Shown here one piece after another: positions 1 to 5,789 of a stretch of DNA of 6,238 bases. A model generated the notes under the pieces. It had not been told where the DNA came from and did no database searches. It saw only the letters and a list, made by a program, of their open reading frames with translations. The DNA lies in NCBI GenBank assembly GCA_964531385.1, contig CAZHGC010000057.1:1-6238 (forward strand), read 5' to 3'. The position numbers and the translations under genes are program-made. Source of the DNA: MGBC114079 sp964531385 (lineage in GTDB: Bacteria > Bacillota > Clostridia > Lachnospirales > CAG-274). Each line of letters starts with the position of its first letter. The first letter of the stretch is position 1.

Positions 1-136
1 AAATTCAAAAAAACAAAAAAAATTTTTTTAATATTTTTTATTTTTAGTAAAAATAACGTTCAATAATTAATATATATTGCAAAACAAAACATTCTTAGAA
101 TTAATTAAACAAATTTTAAATAACTGTAATGCTAAA

Positions 137-157
137 TTTAAACATCTTATGTTTAAA
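137..157. repeat. 21-base perfect palindrome, possible operator or hairpin
   Basis: TTTAAACAT (137-145) and ATGTTTAAA (149-157) are exact inverted repeats around CTT. The size and symmetry fit the operator of a dimeric regulator such as a TetR-type repressor, or a short AT hairpin. On the minus strand an RBS-like AGAGGTGAT (166-174) lies just before it, but the ATG within the right arm opens only a 9-codon frame, so no gene is claimed. Chance occurrence is more likely in DNA this AT-rich. Confidence 0.3.
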
Positions 158-558
158 AAATCACCTCTCACAAACAAAATCATACACCACATCATAAAAA
201 CTTTCCCTCGAAACTCCAATTACTGTAAAATTAACTCCACATTTTTAATCTAAAAACTTTTAAAATAAAAATAGCAATGCCCTCTTTTTGATGTATATTA
301 TAATTACCACAACAACAAAAACACCAAAAAGAAAATCATTACTATAGTTATCATTATACAACATTTATTACTTACACTTAAATATCAAAATCGAAACAAC
401 CGCATAAGTAAATAAATTATTAAAAATTTTTTTCATACATAAAATATATAAAAGATAAAAAAACAACAAACAAACATAAAACATTCATAAAAATATATTT
501 ATTTAGAAATAAGAAAGAACTATTATATAATATCACTTAAAACACAAGACTGTATAAG

Positions 559-591
559 GCAAATACCGAAAATTCAAAAATTGGCATCTGC
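559..591 (-). other. Hairpin in the kinase 3' region that pairs fully only as minus-strand RNA
   Basis: Read on the minus strand, GCAGAUGCC (591 to 583) pairs with GGUAUUUGC (567 to 559) over nine positions, two of them G-U. The loop is 15 nt and AU-rich. On the plus strand the same two positions become A-C mismatches. This fits a structure formed in RNA transcribed leftward, as in the 3' untranslated region of the kinase gene about 80-110 nt past its stop codon. No T tract follows, so it is not a standard intrinsic terminator. It could be an RNA-stabilising 3' element, or chance. Confidence 0.3.
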
Positions 592-667
592 AAAATATTA
601 ACAATAAAATCATACACTTATCCTTTCAACATCACACAAAACGCTCAATCTTCAAATTCCCACCTTT

Positions 668-1573
668 CTAAATCAACCCAACCAATTTTTCGACATCATC
701 TTTTTTTGCAATCCATTTTTGAAATGCCGATGCACTTCCGCAAGCAACCGCTTTTTTTAACGCTTTCTCATAATTCAAAGTTTCAATATATCCGGCAACA
801 AAACCGGCAACCATTGAATCTCCCGAACCGACAGAATTTATCAATTCGCCATTCGGAGCATTAACAAAATGAACATTTTCATTTTCATCAATAAGCAATG
901 CTCCTTTTTCTGCCAACGAAACAAGCACATTTCTCGCTCCCATATATTGCAGTTTTTTCGCAAAAACGATTATTTCTTCATTGCTATCGGGTTGTTTATT
1001 AAAAATCTCACCAAGTTCAAAATTATTGGGTTTTATCAAAAACGGTTTAAATTTGAGAGCATTTAAAAGAAGATTTCCCGTTGTATCAACAATAAATTTT
1101 GCATTTTTATCCGAAAACTTTTCTAAAATAATTTCATAAATATTTGGGGGAAGATTTTTGGGAATTGACCCCGCCAAAACTATAAAATCATCAGCCGTTA
1201 CATCGTTTAATTTTGAAAGAAGTTCGTCAATATCTTCTTTAGATATTAACGGCCCCCGACCGTTTATTTCCGTTTCTTCGTTCTTTTCAAAAATTTTAAC
1301 GTTAATTCTTGAAAAACCGCATTTCAGTTTAACAAAATCATTTCTGCAATCAAGCTCGTTCAACATTGCCGTAATCTTATCACCGCTAAATCCTGCAACA
1401 AAACCGAGAGCTTTGTTGTCAAAGCCCAAATTTTTCAACATTATCGAAACATTGATTCCTTTTCCGCCGGGATAAAATTCTTCTTCTTTCGAACGATTTA
1501 CAGCCCCTTTTATAAATAAGTCGGTTTTTAAAATATAATCGATTGAGGGATTAAATGTTATTGTATAAATCAT
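668..1573 (-). CDS. fruK: 1-phosphofructokinase (PfkB/ribokinase family, FruK/LacC type)
   Basis: A cytoplasmic sugar kinase that probably phosphorylates fructose 1-phosphate to fructose 1,6-bisphosphate with ATP, the second step of PTS fructose use. The 301-residue length is typical of FruK. Visible motifs are the N-terminal NPSID strand (8-12), the PfkB signature with PGGKGINVS (35-43), TEINGRGP (101-108) typical of the FruK/LacC branch, GSIP (135-138), DTTG (163-166), KPN (181-183), and the second signature GSGDSMVAGF (249-258), whose Asp252 is the expected catalytic base. The start is ATG at 1573, preceded by AAAGGA nine bases upstream. The frame also extends to a TTG at 1609, but that lies over the -10 region and lacks a ribosome site. 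The usual partners, a DeoR-type regulator and a fructose PTS transporter, are absent from the window. It appears monocistronic on its downstream side. Tagatose-6-phosphate kinase (LacC) is the main alternative because the subfamilies overlap. Confidence 0.88.
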   Translation of the reverse strand: MIYTITFNPSIDYILKTDLFIKGAVNRSKEEEFYPGGKGINVSIMLKNLGFDNKALGFVAGFSGDKITAMLNELDCRNDFVKLKCGFSRINVKIFEKNEETEINGRGPLISKEDIDELLSKLNDVTADDFIVLAGSIPKNLPPNIYEIILEKFSDKNAKFIVDTTGNLLLNALKFKPFLIKPNNFELGEIFNKQPDSNEEIIVFAKKLQYMGARNVLVSLAEKGALLIDENENVHFVNAPNGELINSVGSGDSMVAGFVAGYIETLNYEKALKKAVACGSASAFQKWIAKKDDVEKLVGLI

Positions 1574-1582
1574 CTTCTCATA

Positions 1583-1588
1583 TCCTTT
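1583..1588 (-). promoter_or_regulatory. Ribosome binding site deciding the kinase start
   Basis: Read on the minus strand, AAAGGA is followed by nine bases (TATGAGAAG) and then the ATG at 1573. It supports the shorter 301-residue product over the longer frame that opens at TTG 1609. Confidence 0.7.
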
Positions 1589-1597
1589 GCCAATTTT

Positions 1598-1626
1598 ATC
1601 ATAATTCAATCAAACCATAAAATCAA
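1598..1626 (-). promoter_or_regulatory. Predicted sigma-70/SigA promoter of the kinase gene
   Basis: On the minus strand, TTGATT (1626-1621) is separated by 17 bases from TATGAT (1603-1598). These match the -35 consensus at 4 of 6 and the -10 consensus at 5 of 6. Transcription would start near 1591, giving a leader of roughly 15-20 nt that still contains the AAAGGA ribosome site. A second, weaker candidate further upstream reads TTGCAA (1692-1687), 18 bases, TAATAT (1668-1663). Confidence 0.5.
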
Positions 1627-1726
1627 ATTTACGTCACACTTTCAAAAACTTTCCCACCTATTTATATTAACATAACAAAATTAATTTTTGCAATCAAAGC
1701 ATAAAAATATTTTTTAATTCCCTTAT

Positions 1727-1744
1727 CAATTCAAATTAGAATTG
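1727..1744. repeat. Short inverted repeat in the divergent intergenic region
   Basis: CAATTC (1727-1732) and GAATTG (1739-1744) are exact inverted repeats with a 6-base spacer. They lie about 100 bp upstream of the predicted kinase -35 box. A regulator could bind here, but no family is assigned, and an 18-base AT-rich inverted repeat can occur by chance. Confidence 0.25.
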
Positions 1745-1751
1745 TTTTACC

Positions 1752-1795
1752 AAAACTTTTTTGGTTCTTTTGCCAATTCTTCAAAAAAAAGTTTT
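1752..1795. repeat. A/T inverted repeat with nested TTGG/CCAA hairpin
   Basis: AAAACTTTTTT (1752-1762) is an exact inverted repeat of AAAAAAGTTTT (1785-1795), and TTGG/CCAA (1761-1764/1773-1776) offers an alternative small stem inside. Because the flanking genes are divergent, neither needs a terminator here. The structure may be a dispersed intergenic repeat, a remnant terminator from an earlier arrangement, or a DNA structural element upstream of the large gene's promoter. Confidence 0.4.
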
Positions 1796-1812
1796 ATGGT
1801 TCCGTATACTTT

Positions 1813-1834
1813 TTGTTAGGTGGCCCCTTAACAA
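1813..1834. repeat. Stem with one bulge overlapping the large gene's -35 box
   Basis: TTGTTAGG (1813-1820) pairs with CC plus TAACAA (1826-1834), with T1828 bulged and loop TGGCC (1821-1825). Its right arm contains the -35 hexamer TTAACA (1828-1833). A protein bound to this dyad would therefore cover the -35 box. The GGTGGCCCC segment at 1819-1827 is GC-rich compared with its surroundings. Confidence 0.3.
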
Positions 1835-1856
1835 CACCAAATTTTAAAGCTATAAT
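1828..1856 (+). promoter_or_regulatory. Predicted near-consensus promoter of the large esterase gene
   Basis: TTAACA (1828-1833, 5 of 6 to consensus) and a perfect TATAAT (1851-1856) are spaced by 17 bases. Transcription would start near 1863, leaving an untranslated leader of about 140 nt before the ATG at 2002. The -10 box is also the first six bases of the left arm of the large inverted repeat 1851-1980. Confidence 0.6.
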
Positions 1857-1980
1857 TAACTCAACAAGAAACAAAAAAGAAATTTAGCACAATAAATTTC
1901 TTCAATTGTGATATGAAAATATGCAAAACAAACAATTTTATAGCACACATTCAAATTTTGTTTCTTACAAGTTAATTATA
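1851..1980 (+). repeat. 130-bp element bounded by imperfect 25-bp inverted repeats, in the leader
   Basis: The left arm is TATAATTAAC (1851-1860), TCAAC, AAGAAACAAAA (1866-1876). The right arm is TTTTGTTTCTT (1956-1966), ACAA, GTTAATTATA (1971-1980). That makes 21 exact pairs interrupted by a 5-versus-4 base mismatch. Between the arms lie AAGAAATTTA (1877-1886), exactly complementary to TAAATTTCTT (1893-1902), and AATTGT (1904-1909), complementary to ACAATT (1932-1937), the latter enclosing ATAT-GAAA-ATAT. Together these could fold as a branched junction in the leader RNA. CACAAT (1888-1893) can instead pair with ATTGTG (1905-1910), which excludes both inner stems. Alternatives are a small MITE-like insertion with terminal inverted repeats or a regulatory RNA leader. 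No known riboswitch consensus was recognised. Confidence 0.5.
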
Positions 1981-1987
1981 AAAAATG

Positions 1988-1996
1988 AAAGGTGAT
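1988..1996 (+). promoter_or_regulatory. Strong ribosome binding site of the esterase gene
   Basis: AAAGGTGAT matches the anti-Shine-Dalgarno complement closely and lies five bases before ATG 2002. It starts eight bases after the right arm of the leader inverted repeat, so leader folding could affect its accessibility. Confidence 0.8.
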
Positions 1997-2001
1997 GTTT
2001 T

Positions 2002-2085
2002 ATGAGAAAAAGCAAGTTTTTCAGTTTTTTTACAGCCCTAATTATGTTTACATCTTGCTTCAGTGGCACAAACATTATTATGGCT
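2002..2085 (+). other. Signal peptide coding segment
   Basis: The N terminus has a basic MRKSK start and a hydrophobic core (about residues 6-19), with likely signal peptidase I cleavage after Ala28 in IIMA-EK. Cys19 in FTSC slightly resembles a lipobox but has Phe at the position that is normally Leu, so the lipoprotein reading is less likely. Confidence 0.75.
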
Positions 2086-5000
2086 GAAAAAAACACCTCT
2101 GTAGAAAATTACAAAGTATTTAATTTTGCCGCCAAAGATATCGACGGAGCAATTAATCTATACGATGAAGTTCCCGAATATTCAGAGGCAACAAGTTTCG
2201 GTTTTGTTTATGAAACTTCCGCAATGCCCTCAAGAAAACTAAACAAAAATATTGTATGGTCTTCCGAAGGTTTTTCAATTACAGAAAACGGAACAGGTTT
2301 GTCAAACGTAAACACAGCACAGTACAATTACGGTGGCTTAACTTTCCGCATCGACCTTGAAGAAGCCGGTGCATATGGTTTAACCGTTAAGCTTGCAAAT
2401 TCAACAAAAAAAAATACATATGTTGCCACAAACGGAATGGATGCAAGCAGAATAACAGGCTCTTCAAATTGGGACAGTGCAGGCCTTGTTCCAATCAAAA
2501 CTCACGCTTCGTGGGTTGATGACACAACTTGGAAATATGATTTTGTCGCAGGGCAAAAATTCATCGAAATTGAAGTTGAACCGTCAACATTGGCTTCCGA
2601 AAGCAAACCTCAAACCGTTGGAATTGCAACAATCGAAATCGTTAAATATGGCAAAAACACCAGAGCAAAAAACGAACTTCCAACTGTTTATATTCTCGGA
2701 GATTCAACAGAAAAATCATATACTTTTGAAGAAGCCGGTATGTCCGGTTGGGGTCAAATAATTAACAGAATGTTCGACCTTTCAAAAGTAAATGTTATAA
2801 ATTATTCAATGGGTGGACGTTCAATGAAAGCAATGTTCACCGAAAACAGATTTAATGACGTTCTTATGAACGCAAACGAAGGAGATTTTGTTTTCATTCA
2901 TTCGGCACATAACGATGAATCTGCAAAAGACGACAACGGCCCTCATGTTCGTTTTGGAAGAGGTTCAACAACCGAAACATACACAAAATGGCTTGAAGAC
3001 ATTTACATTCCTTCAATGAAAGCAAGAGGTCTACACCCTGTTTTAGTAAGTGCAATGCCTCGAACAAACGATGGAAGTGCAATCGAAAAATTCAATCCCG
3101 ATTCACCGGCAATTATGGAGGCAACAGCAAATGCCGATGCGGAAGTTGAATTTGTTGACCTTTTCAACAATGCAAAAACATATATTTCGGAAATCGGCAA
3201 AAATCACACATTAGCAATATATATGGGGCTTGAAGCAGGCGAATCTCCGGGAAAAACAAACTCCGGCTCATATGCAAACGGAAACCCAAGCAATAAAGCT
3301 GACGGAACTCATTATAAAGAAGTTGCCGCAAAAGCGTGGTGCCAAATCATTGCAGACCAAATTGCAAAAAATGCAAAAAAAGAAAATGCAAGCAATACAG
3401 CAAAAGAACTTGCAAGCTATCTTAAAGATGACGTAAAAACAGCCTCCGAAAGCGGAGATTGGAACACAGTGTTCCCTGAAAGAGCAAACGATGTCTCCTA
3501 TGTTGCGGAAACAGACGAAGGAAGCTATTACAGAAACCAAATTGAAAAATTAATTCAGCTTGGCGTTATGTTCAAAGATAACAACAATAATTTCAATCCT
3601 TCAAAAAATATGAAAACAAATGACTTCATTTCGGCACTTTGTGCTGTTTGGAACATTGACTTAACAAACACCGACAACAACACTATTTTCCAAAAATACT
3701 ATAATTCCGGAGATTTAACAAGAGAAGTTATGGCGGCAATTATCCTTGATGCCTATAAACTTCGTTTCGGAGTTAACTCAGACGGAACTTACAAAAAGCC
3801 AAAATATATGACCGATTATAACGGAAATACAATTTCACCCGATGACCCAACATATGACCCAAATTTAACAGGAGCAGAAGCACAATATTATCCTTTGGTT
3901 GGCTGGGGAAATTTAACAGATAAAGACGACATTTCTCTTGAATATGCACAAGATTTTTATGACGTTTATAATCTCGGACTTATGAGAAGTGAAAACGGCA
4001 TTCAAAGAGGTTCAATGAAAAACGGAACTCTTCTTGAGCCAAAAACTGTTGTAACTCGTGCAAAAGCCGCAAAAGAAATTTGGTTTTTGTGGGCTCTTGG
4101 TCAAACAAACGTTAAAGCAGAAAATCAAATTACAACAATTACAACTGACGGTTCAACATATGTAACACCTGTTTACAACGCTGTAAACTACACAGCACCA
4201 AAATATGAATTTTCTTCCGTAAACATAGCAGGAAACGGAGATTTAAGCATAACATTAAACAAAACAACGTCCGATTCTTCATCAGACAAACTCATTGTCA
4301 AAGTTTTCGACAAAGAAAATAAAGAAATTTCATCAAAAGAAATTCCTGTTTCGGCAAGCGGAGCTGTTTCAGAAATCAACACAACTGTTTCAAAAGGACA
4401 ATATGCACTTTTAAAAGTTGTCAACTCTTCAAATTCAGCAATAAGCATTGAAAGAAAAGTTGTAAGAACAGAATTGGTCGTTCCTGTTCGTTCATATTCC
4501 GCATCAACAGTTGCGGGAATTAGAAACGGCTCAATATCTCTTGAGGTTGTAAACGCAGAAAACATTTCATTGGAAAGTGTTTCGGAAAATAACAGTGTTT
4601 CTTTAGATGCAACAACAACAGACATCGACGGAACAACTTGGTGGACTGCTTCCGCCGATGTAACAAAAGGCGAAGAAGTTATGCCGGGCTTAACAGCAAC
4701 CTATGATATGACTTTCAAAAAAAGCACAACAAAAGTCAACAATAAATCTTTCGAAGGATATGTTGCCCACGCAAGCCAAAACGGTTATGCAAACGGCTCA
4801 GGAAGCGGTTTCAAATATGTTCCTAAAGAAGACGGTGTTTTAACTGCTTACGTTGGAAATTTGGGTGCAAACAAAAACTTCATCATCGTTGAAGTTGGAA
4901 AAGATGCAAATTCCGCAATCGCTTCAAGCCAAACCCCAACAATAATATCAGGAAATTGCACAATTTCAGGTTTTGTTGAAGCCGGAAAAGAATATTATGT

Positions 5001-5529
5001 TACCGGAACAGGAACAAAAGCAAGATACGTTGCCGTTTCGTTCACATCAGGTGCACCTTCTGTTTCTGTTATGGCAAAACCAAACGAAACAGTTAAAATA
5101 TCCGCAACTCCAAATGAAGGCTATTACACTTCAAAAATCAGCATTTCCGATGAAAAAGGCAATGTAATTTCTTGCAATGACATAAGTTCAAATGAAAAAA
5201 CTTTTGTTATGCCTGCTTCAAATGTTACAATTTCTGCTGAATTTGCAAAAGGAACTTCAACTGACCCAACTTCAGAAAGCACAACTGAAAGTTCAACTGA
5301 AAATACAACTGAAGCAAGTTTCGGAGACGTTAATGCAAACGGAACAATTGATGTAAATGATGCTGTTATAACTTTAACCCACGTTCTTGACTCCGGAAAA
5401 ATAATATTTGATGACAAAACCTCAGTTCGTGCAGATGTTGACGGCGATAACATAATAACATCAAAAGATGTTTCGGCAATACTCGAAAAAGTTTTAAACT
5501 CCAATTTTAAGTTTAAAGTTGAAAAATAA
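2002..5529 (+). CDS. Secreted multimodular rhamnogalacturonan acetylesterase-like SGNH hydrolase with SLH-like repeats and dockerin
   Basis: Probably removes acetyl esters from pectin (rhamnogalacturonan I) outside the cell. Residues 1-28 are a signal peptide with likely cleavage after IIMA. About 35-216 is a galactose-binding-like beta-sandwich often found before such esterases. About 228-455 is an SGNH/GDSL domain resembling rhamnogalacturonan acetylesterases (CE12): LGDS with Ser235, MGGRS with Gly272, AHND with Asn304, DGTH with Asp434 and His437. About 505-700 holds three SLH-like repeats, with LTREVMAAII (572-581) and VVTRAKAAKEI (683-693) the clearest. About 735-905 are Ig-like beta segments. 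About 908-1016 resembles a carbohydrate-binding beta domain, and 1017-1083 a bacterial repeat domain ending MPASNVTISAEF. A Ser/Thr/Glu-rich linker (1085-1106) leads to a type I dockerin (1107-1167). It has its own promoter, ribosome site and terminator, so it is probably monocistronic. Module identity is firm for SGNH and dockerin, good for SLH, and weaker for the beta domains. Substrate is inferred. Confidence 0.9.
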   Translation: MRKSKFFSFFTALIMFTSCFSGTNIIMAEKNTSVENYKVFNFAAKDIDGAINLYDEVPEYSEATSFGFVYETSAMPSRKLNKNIVWSSEGFSITENGTGLSNVNTAQYNYGGLTFRIDLEEAGAYGLTVKLANSTKKNTYVATNGMDASRITGSSNWDSAGLVPIKTHASWVDDTTWKYDFVAGQKFIEIEVEPSTLASESKPQTVGIATIEIVKYGKNTRAKNELPTVYILGDSTEKSYTFEEAGMSGWGQIINRMFDLSKVNVINYSMGGRSMKAMFTENRFNDVLMNANEGDFVFIHSAHNDESAKDDNGPHVRFGRGSTTETYTKWLEDIYIPSMKARGLHPVLVSAMPRTNDGSAIEKFNPDSPAIMEATANADAEVEFVDLFNNAKTYISEIGKNHTLAIYMGLEAGESPGKTNSGSYANGNPSNKADGTHYKEVAAKAWCQIIADQIAKNAKKENASNTAKELASYLKDDVKTASESGDWNTVFPERANDVSYVAETDEGSYYRNQIEKLIQLGVMFKDNNNNFNPSKNMKTNDFISALCAVWNIDLTNTDNNTIFQKYYNSGDLTREVMAAIILDAYKLRFGVNSDGTYKKPKYMTDYNGNTISPDDPTYDPNLTGAEAQYYPLVGWGNLTDKDDISLEYAQDFYDVYNLGLMRSENGIQRGSMKNGTLLEPKTVVTRAKAAKEIWFLWALGQTNVKAENQITTITTDGSTYVTPVYNAVNYTAPKYEFSSVNIAGNGDLSITLNKTTSDSSSDKLIVKVFDKENKEISSKEIPVSASGAVSEINTTVSKGQYALLKVVNSSNSAISIERKVVRTELVVPVRSYSASTVAGIRNGSISLEVVNAENISLESVSENNSVSLDATTTDIDGTTWWTASADVTKGEEVMPGLTATYDMTFKKSTTKVNNKSFEGYVAHASQNGYANGSGSGFKYVPKEDGVLTAYVGNLGANKNFIIVEVGKDANSAIASSQTPTIISGNCTISGFVEAGKEYYVTGTGTKARYVAVSFTSGAPSVSVMAKPNETVKISATPNEGYYTSKISISDEKGNVISCNDISSNEKTFVMPASNVTISAEFAKGTSTDPTSESTTESSTENTTEASFGDVNANGTIDVNDAVITLTHVLDSGKIIFDDKTSVRADVDGDNIITSKDVSAILEKVLNSNFKFKVEK
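2683..3366 (+). other. SGNH/GDSL esterase domain (catalytic)
   Basis: Residues 228-455. The conserved blocks occur in order and with normal spacing: ILGDS (nucleophile Ser235, codon 2704-2706), NYSMGGRS (oxyanion Gly272), HSAHNDE (oxyanion Asn304) and DGTH (Asp434, His437). The stretch from YTKWLEDIY to PVLVSAMPR (about 327-354) also resembles rhamnogalacturonan acetylesterases. Block III reads AHND where most relatives have GHND. Confidence 0.85.
3514..4101 (+). other. Three SLH-like repeats
   Basis: Residues about 505-700. Repeat 1 has a helix YYRNQIEKLIQLGVMF followed by a DxNxxFxP-like turn, but its usual TRAE is TND. Repeat 2 keeps LTREVMAAII but lacks a clear first helix. Repeat 3 has YAQDFYDVYNLGLM and VTRAKAAKEI. 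In the family, such repeats bind pyruvylated secondary cell-wall polymer. Here they lie in the middle of the protein rather than at an end, and their ability to bind is uncertain. Confidence 0.65.
5320..5502 (+). other. Type I dockerin domain
   Basis: Residues 1107-1167 contain two calcium-binding loop-helix repeats: GDVNANGTIDVNDA (Asp1109, Asn1111, Asn1113, Asp1117, Asp1120) and ADVDGDNIITSKDV (Asp1145, Asp1147, Asp1149, Asp1156). Each is followed by a helix (VITLTHVL, SAILEKVL). In cellulosomal and related proteins this module binds a cohesin. The residues at recognition positions 10-11 differ between the repeats (Val-Asn and Ser-Lys). No cohesin is encoded in the window. Confidence 0.92.
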
Positions 5530-5567
5530 AACAAAAAATCATCTCAAATTAATCCTTATTCACAAAC

Positions 5568-5595
5568 AAAACCCCCGTATTGGGGGGTTTTCTTT
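5568..5595 (+). terminator. Intrinsic terminator of the esterase gene
   Basis: AAAACCCCC (5568-5576) pairs with GGGGGTTTT (5583-5591) around a 6-base loop (GTATTG), and the T-rich run TTTTCTTT covers 5588-5595. It lies about 40 bases past the TAA stop. The A-rich left arm could also make it partly active on the opposite strand. Confidence 0.85.
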
Positions 5596-5740
5596 ATGCA
5601 AAAATTAAAATATTTTCTGTTTTCACCCAATTAATTCCTACAACTTATCCCGTTTCAAACTTTTTCCCACCTTTTTCAAAACATAGCAAGGCTGGCAACC
5701 ACCCAAAGTTCTCCCCCCTCCACCCTAACCCTTTCCACAC
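5596..5740. other. Gene-free C/T-rich spacer between the two terminators
   Basis: No reading frame with a plausible start was found on either strand. The plus strand is rich in pyrimidines and poor in G. No notable inverted repeat was seen here. Confidence 0.5.
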
Positions 5741-5786
5741 AAAAAAAAAATCTTGTGCCAACCCAAAAGGTTAAAACACAAGATTT
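5741..5786 (-). terminator. Intrinsic terminator on the minus strand
   Basis: AAATCTTGTG (5748-5757) and CACAAGATTT (5777-5786) form a perfect 10-bp stem, with a possible inner AACC/GGTT helix (5760-5763/5769-5772). Read on the minus strand the stem runs into ten consecutive T residues (5750 to 5741). On the plus strand no T tract follows. It therefore ends leftward transcription entering from beyond the right edge of the window. Confidence 0.75.
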
Positions 5787-5789
5787 AAC

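Larger units (their letters stand above)
1..667. other. AT-rich, gene-free stretch downstream of the kinase gene
   Basis: No reading frame with a plausible start, ribosome site and length is visible on either strand. The plus strand is very A-rich and poor in G: I count about 22 G in positions 1-540, with C clearly more frequent. It holds short A/T palindromes, such as an 8-bp stem at 38-45/49-56 with loop AGT and an A8T7 run at 15-29. It also contains a 21-base palindrome (137-157) and a hairpin (559-591), both listed separately. It probably includes the 3' untranslated region of the minus-strand kinase gene. No clear intrinsic terminator with a GC-rich stem and T tract was found for that gene. 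Confidence 0.6.

Noticed and set aside
149..178. Tiny minus-strand frame after AGAGGTGAT
   Set aside because: The ATG lies about 14 bases from the ribosome-like site and the frame ends after nine codons, so a gene is not supported.
1574..1609. A 12-residue N-terminal extension of the kinase from TTG at 1609
   Set aside because: The TTG overlaps the predicted -10 box and has no ribosome site. The family's usual N terminus begins at the ATG at 1573 with AAAGGA upstream.
2041..2070. Lipoprotein reading of the esterase signal peptide through Cys19 (FTSC)
   Set aside because: Phe replaces the usual Leu at the -3 position of the lipobox, and a standard signal peptidase I site (IIMA-EK) follows. 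It remains a minor possibility.
4188..4625. Minus-strand 145-codon frame inside the esterase gene
   Set aside because: It is a shadow frame over a coding region with clear beta-domain sequence on the plus strand, and shows no recognisable domain.
5124..5534. Minus-strand 136-codon frame opposite the dockerin
   Set aside because: The plus strand encodes a clear dockerin here. The opposite frame is Ser/Thr/Phe-rich with no recognisable motif.
5580..5774. A 64-codon plus-strand open frame after the esterase gene
   Set aside because: Its start lies within the terminator hairpin, there is no ribosome site, and the product resembles no family.
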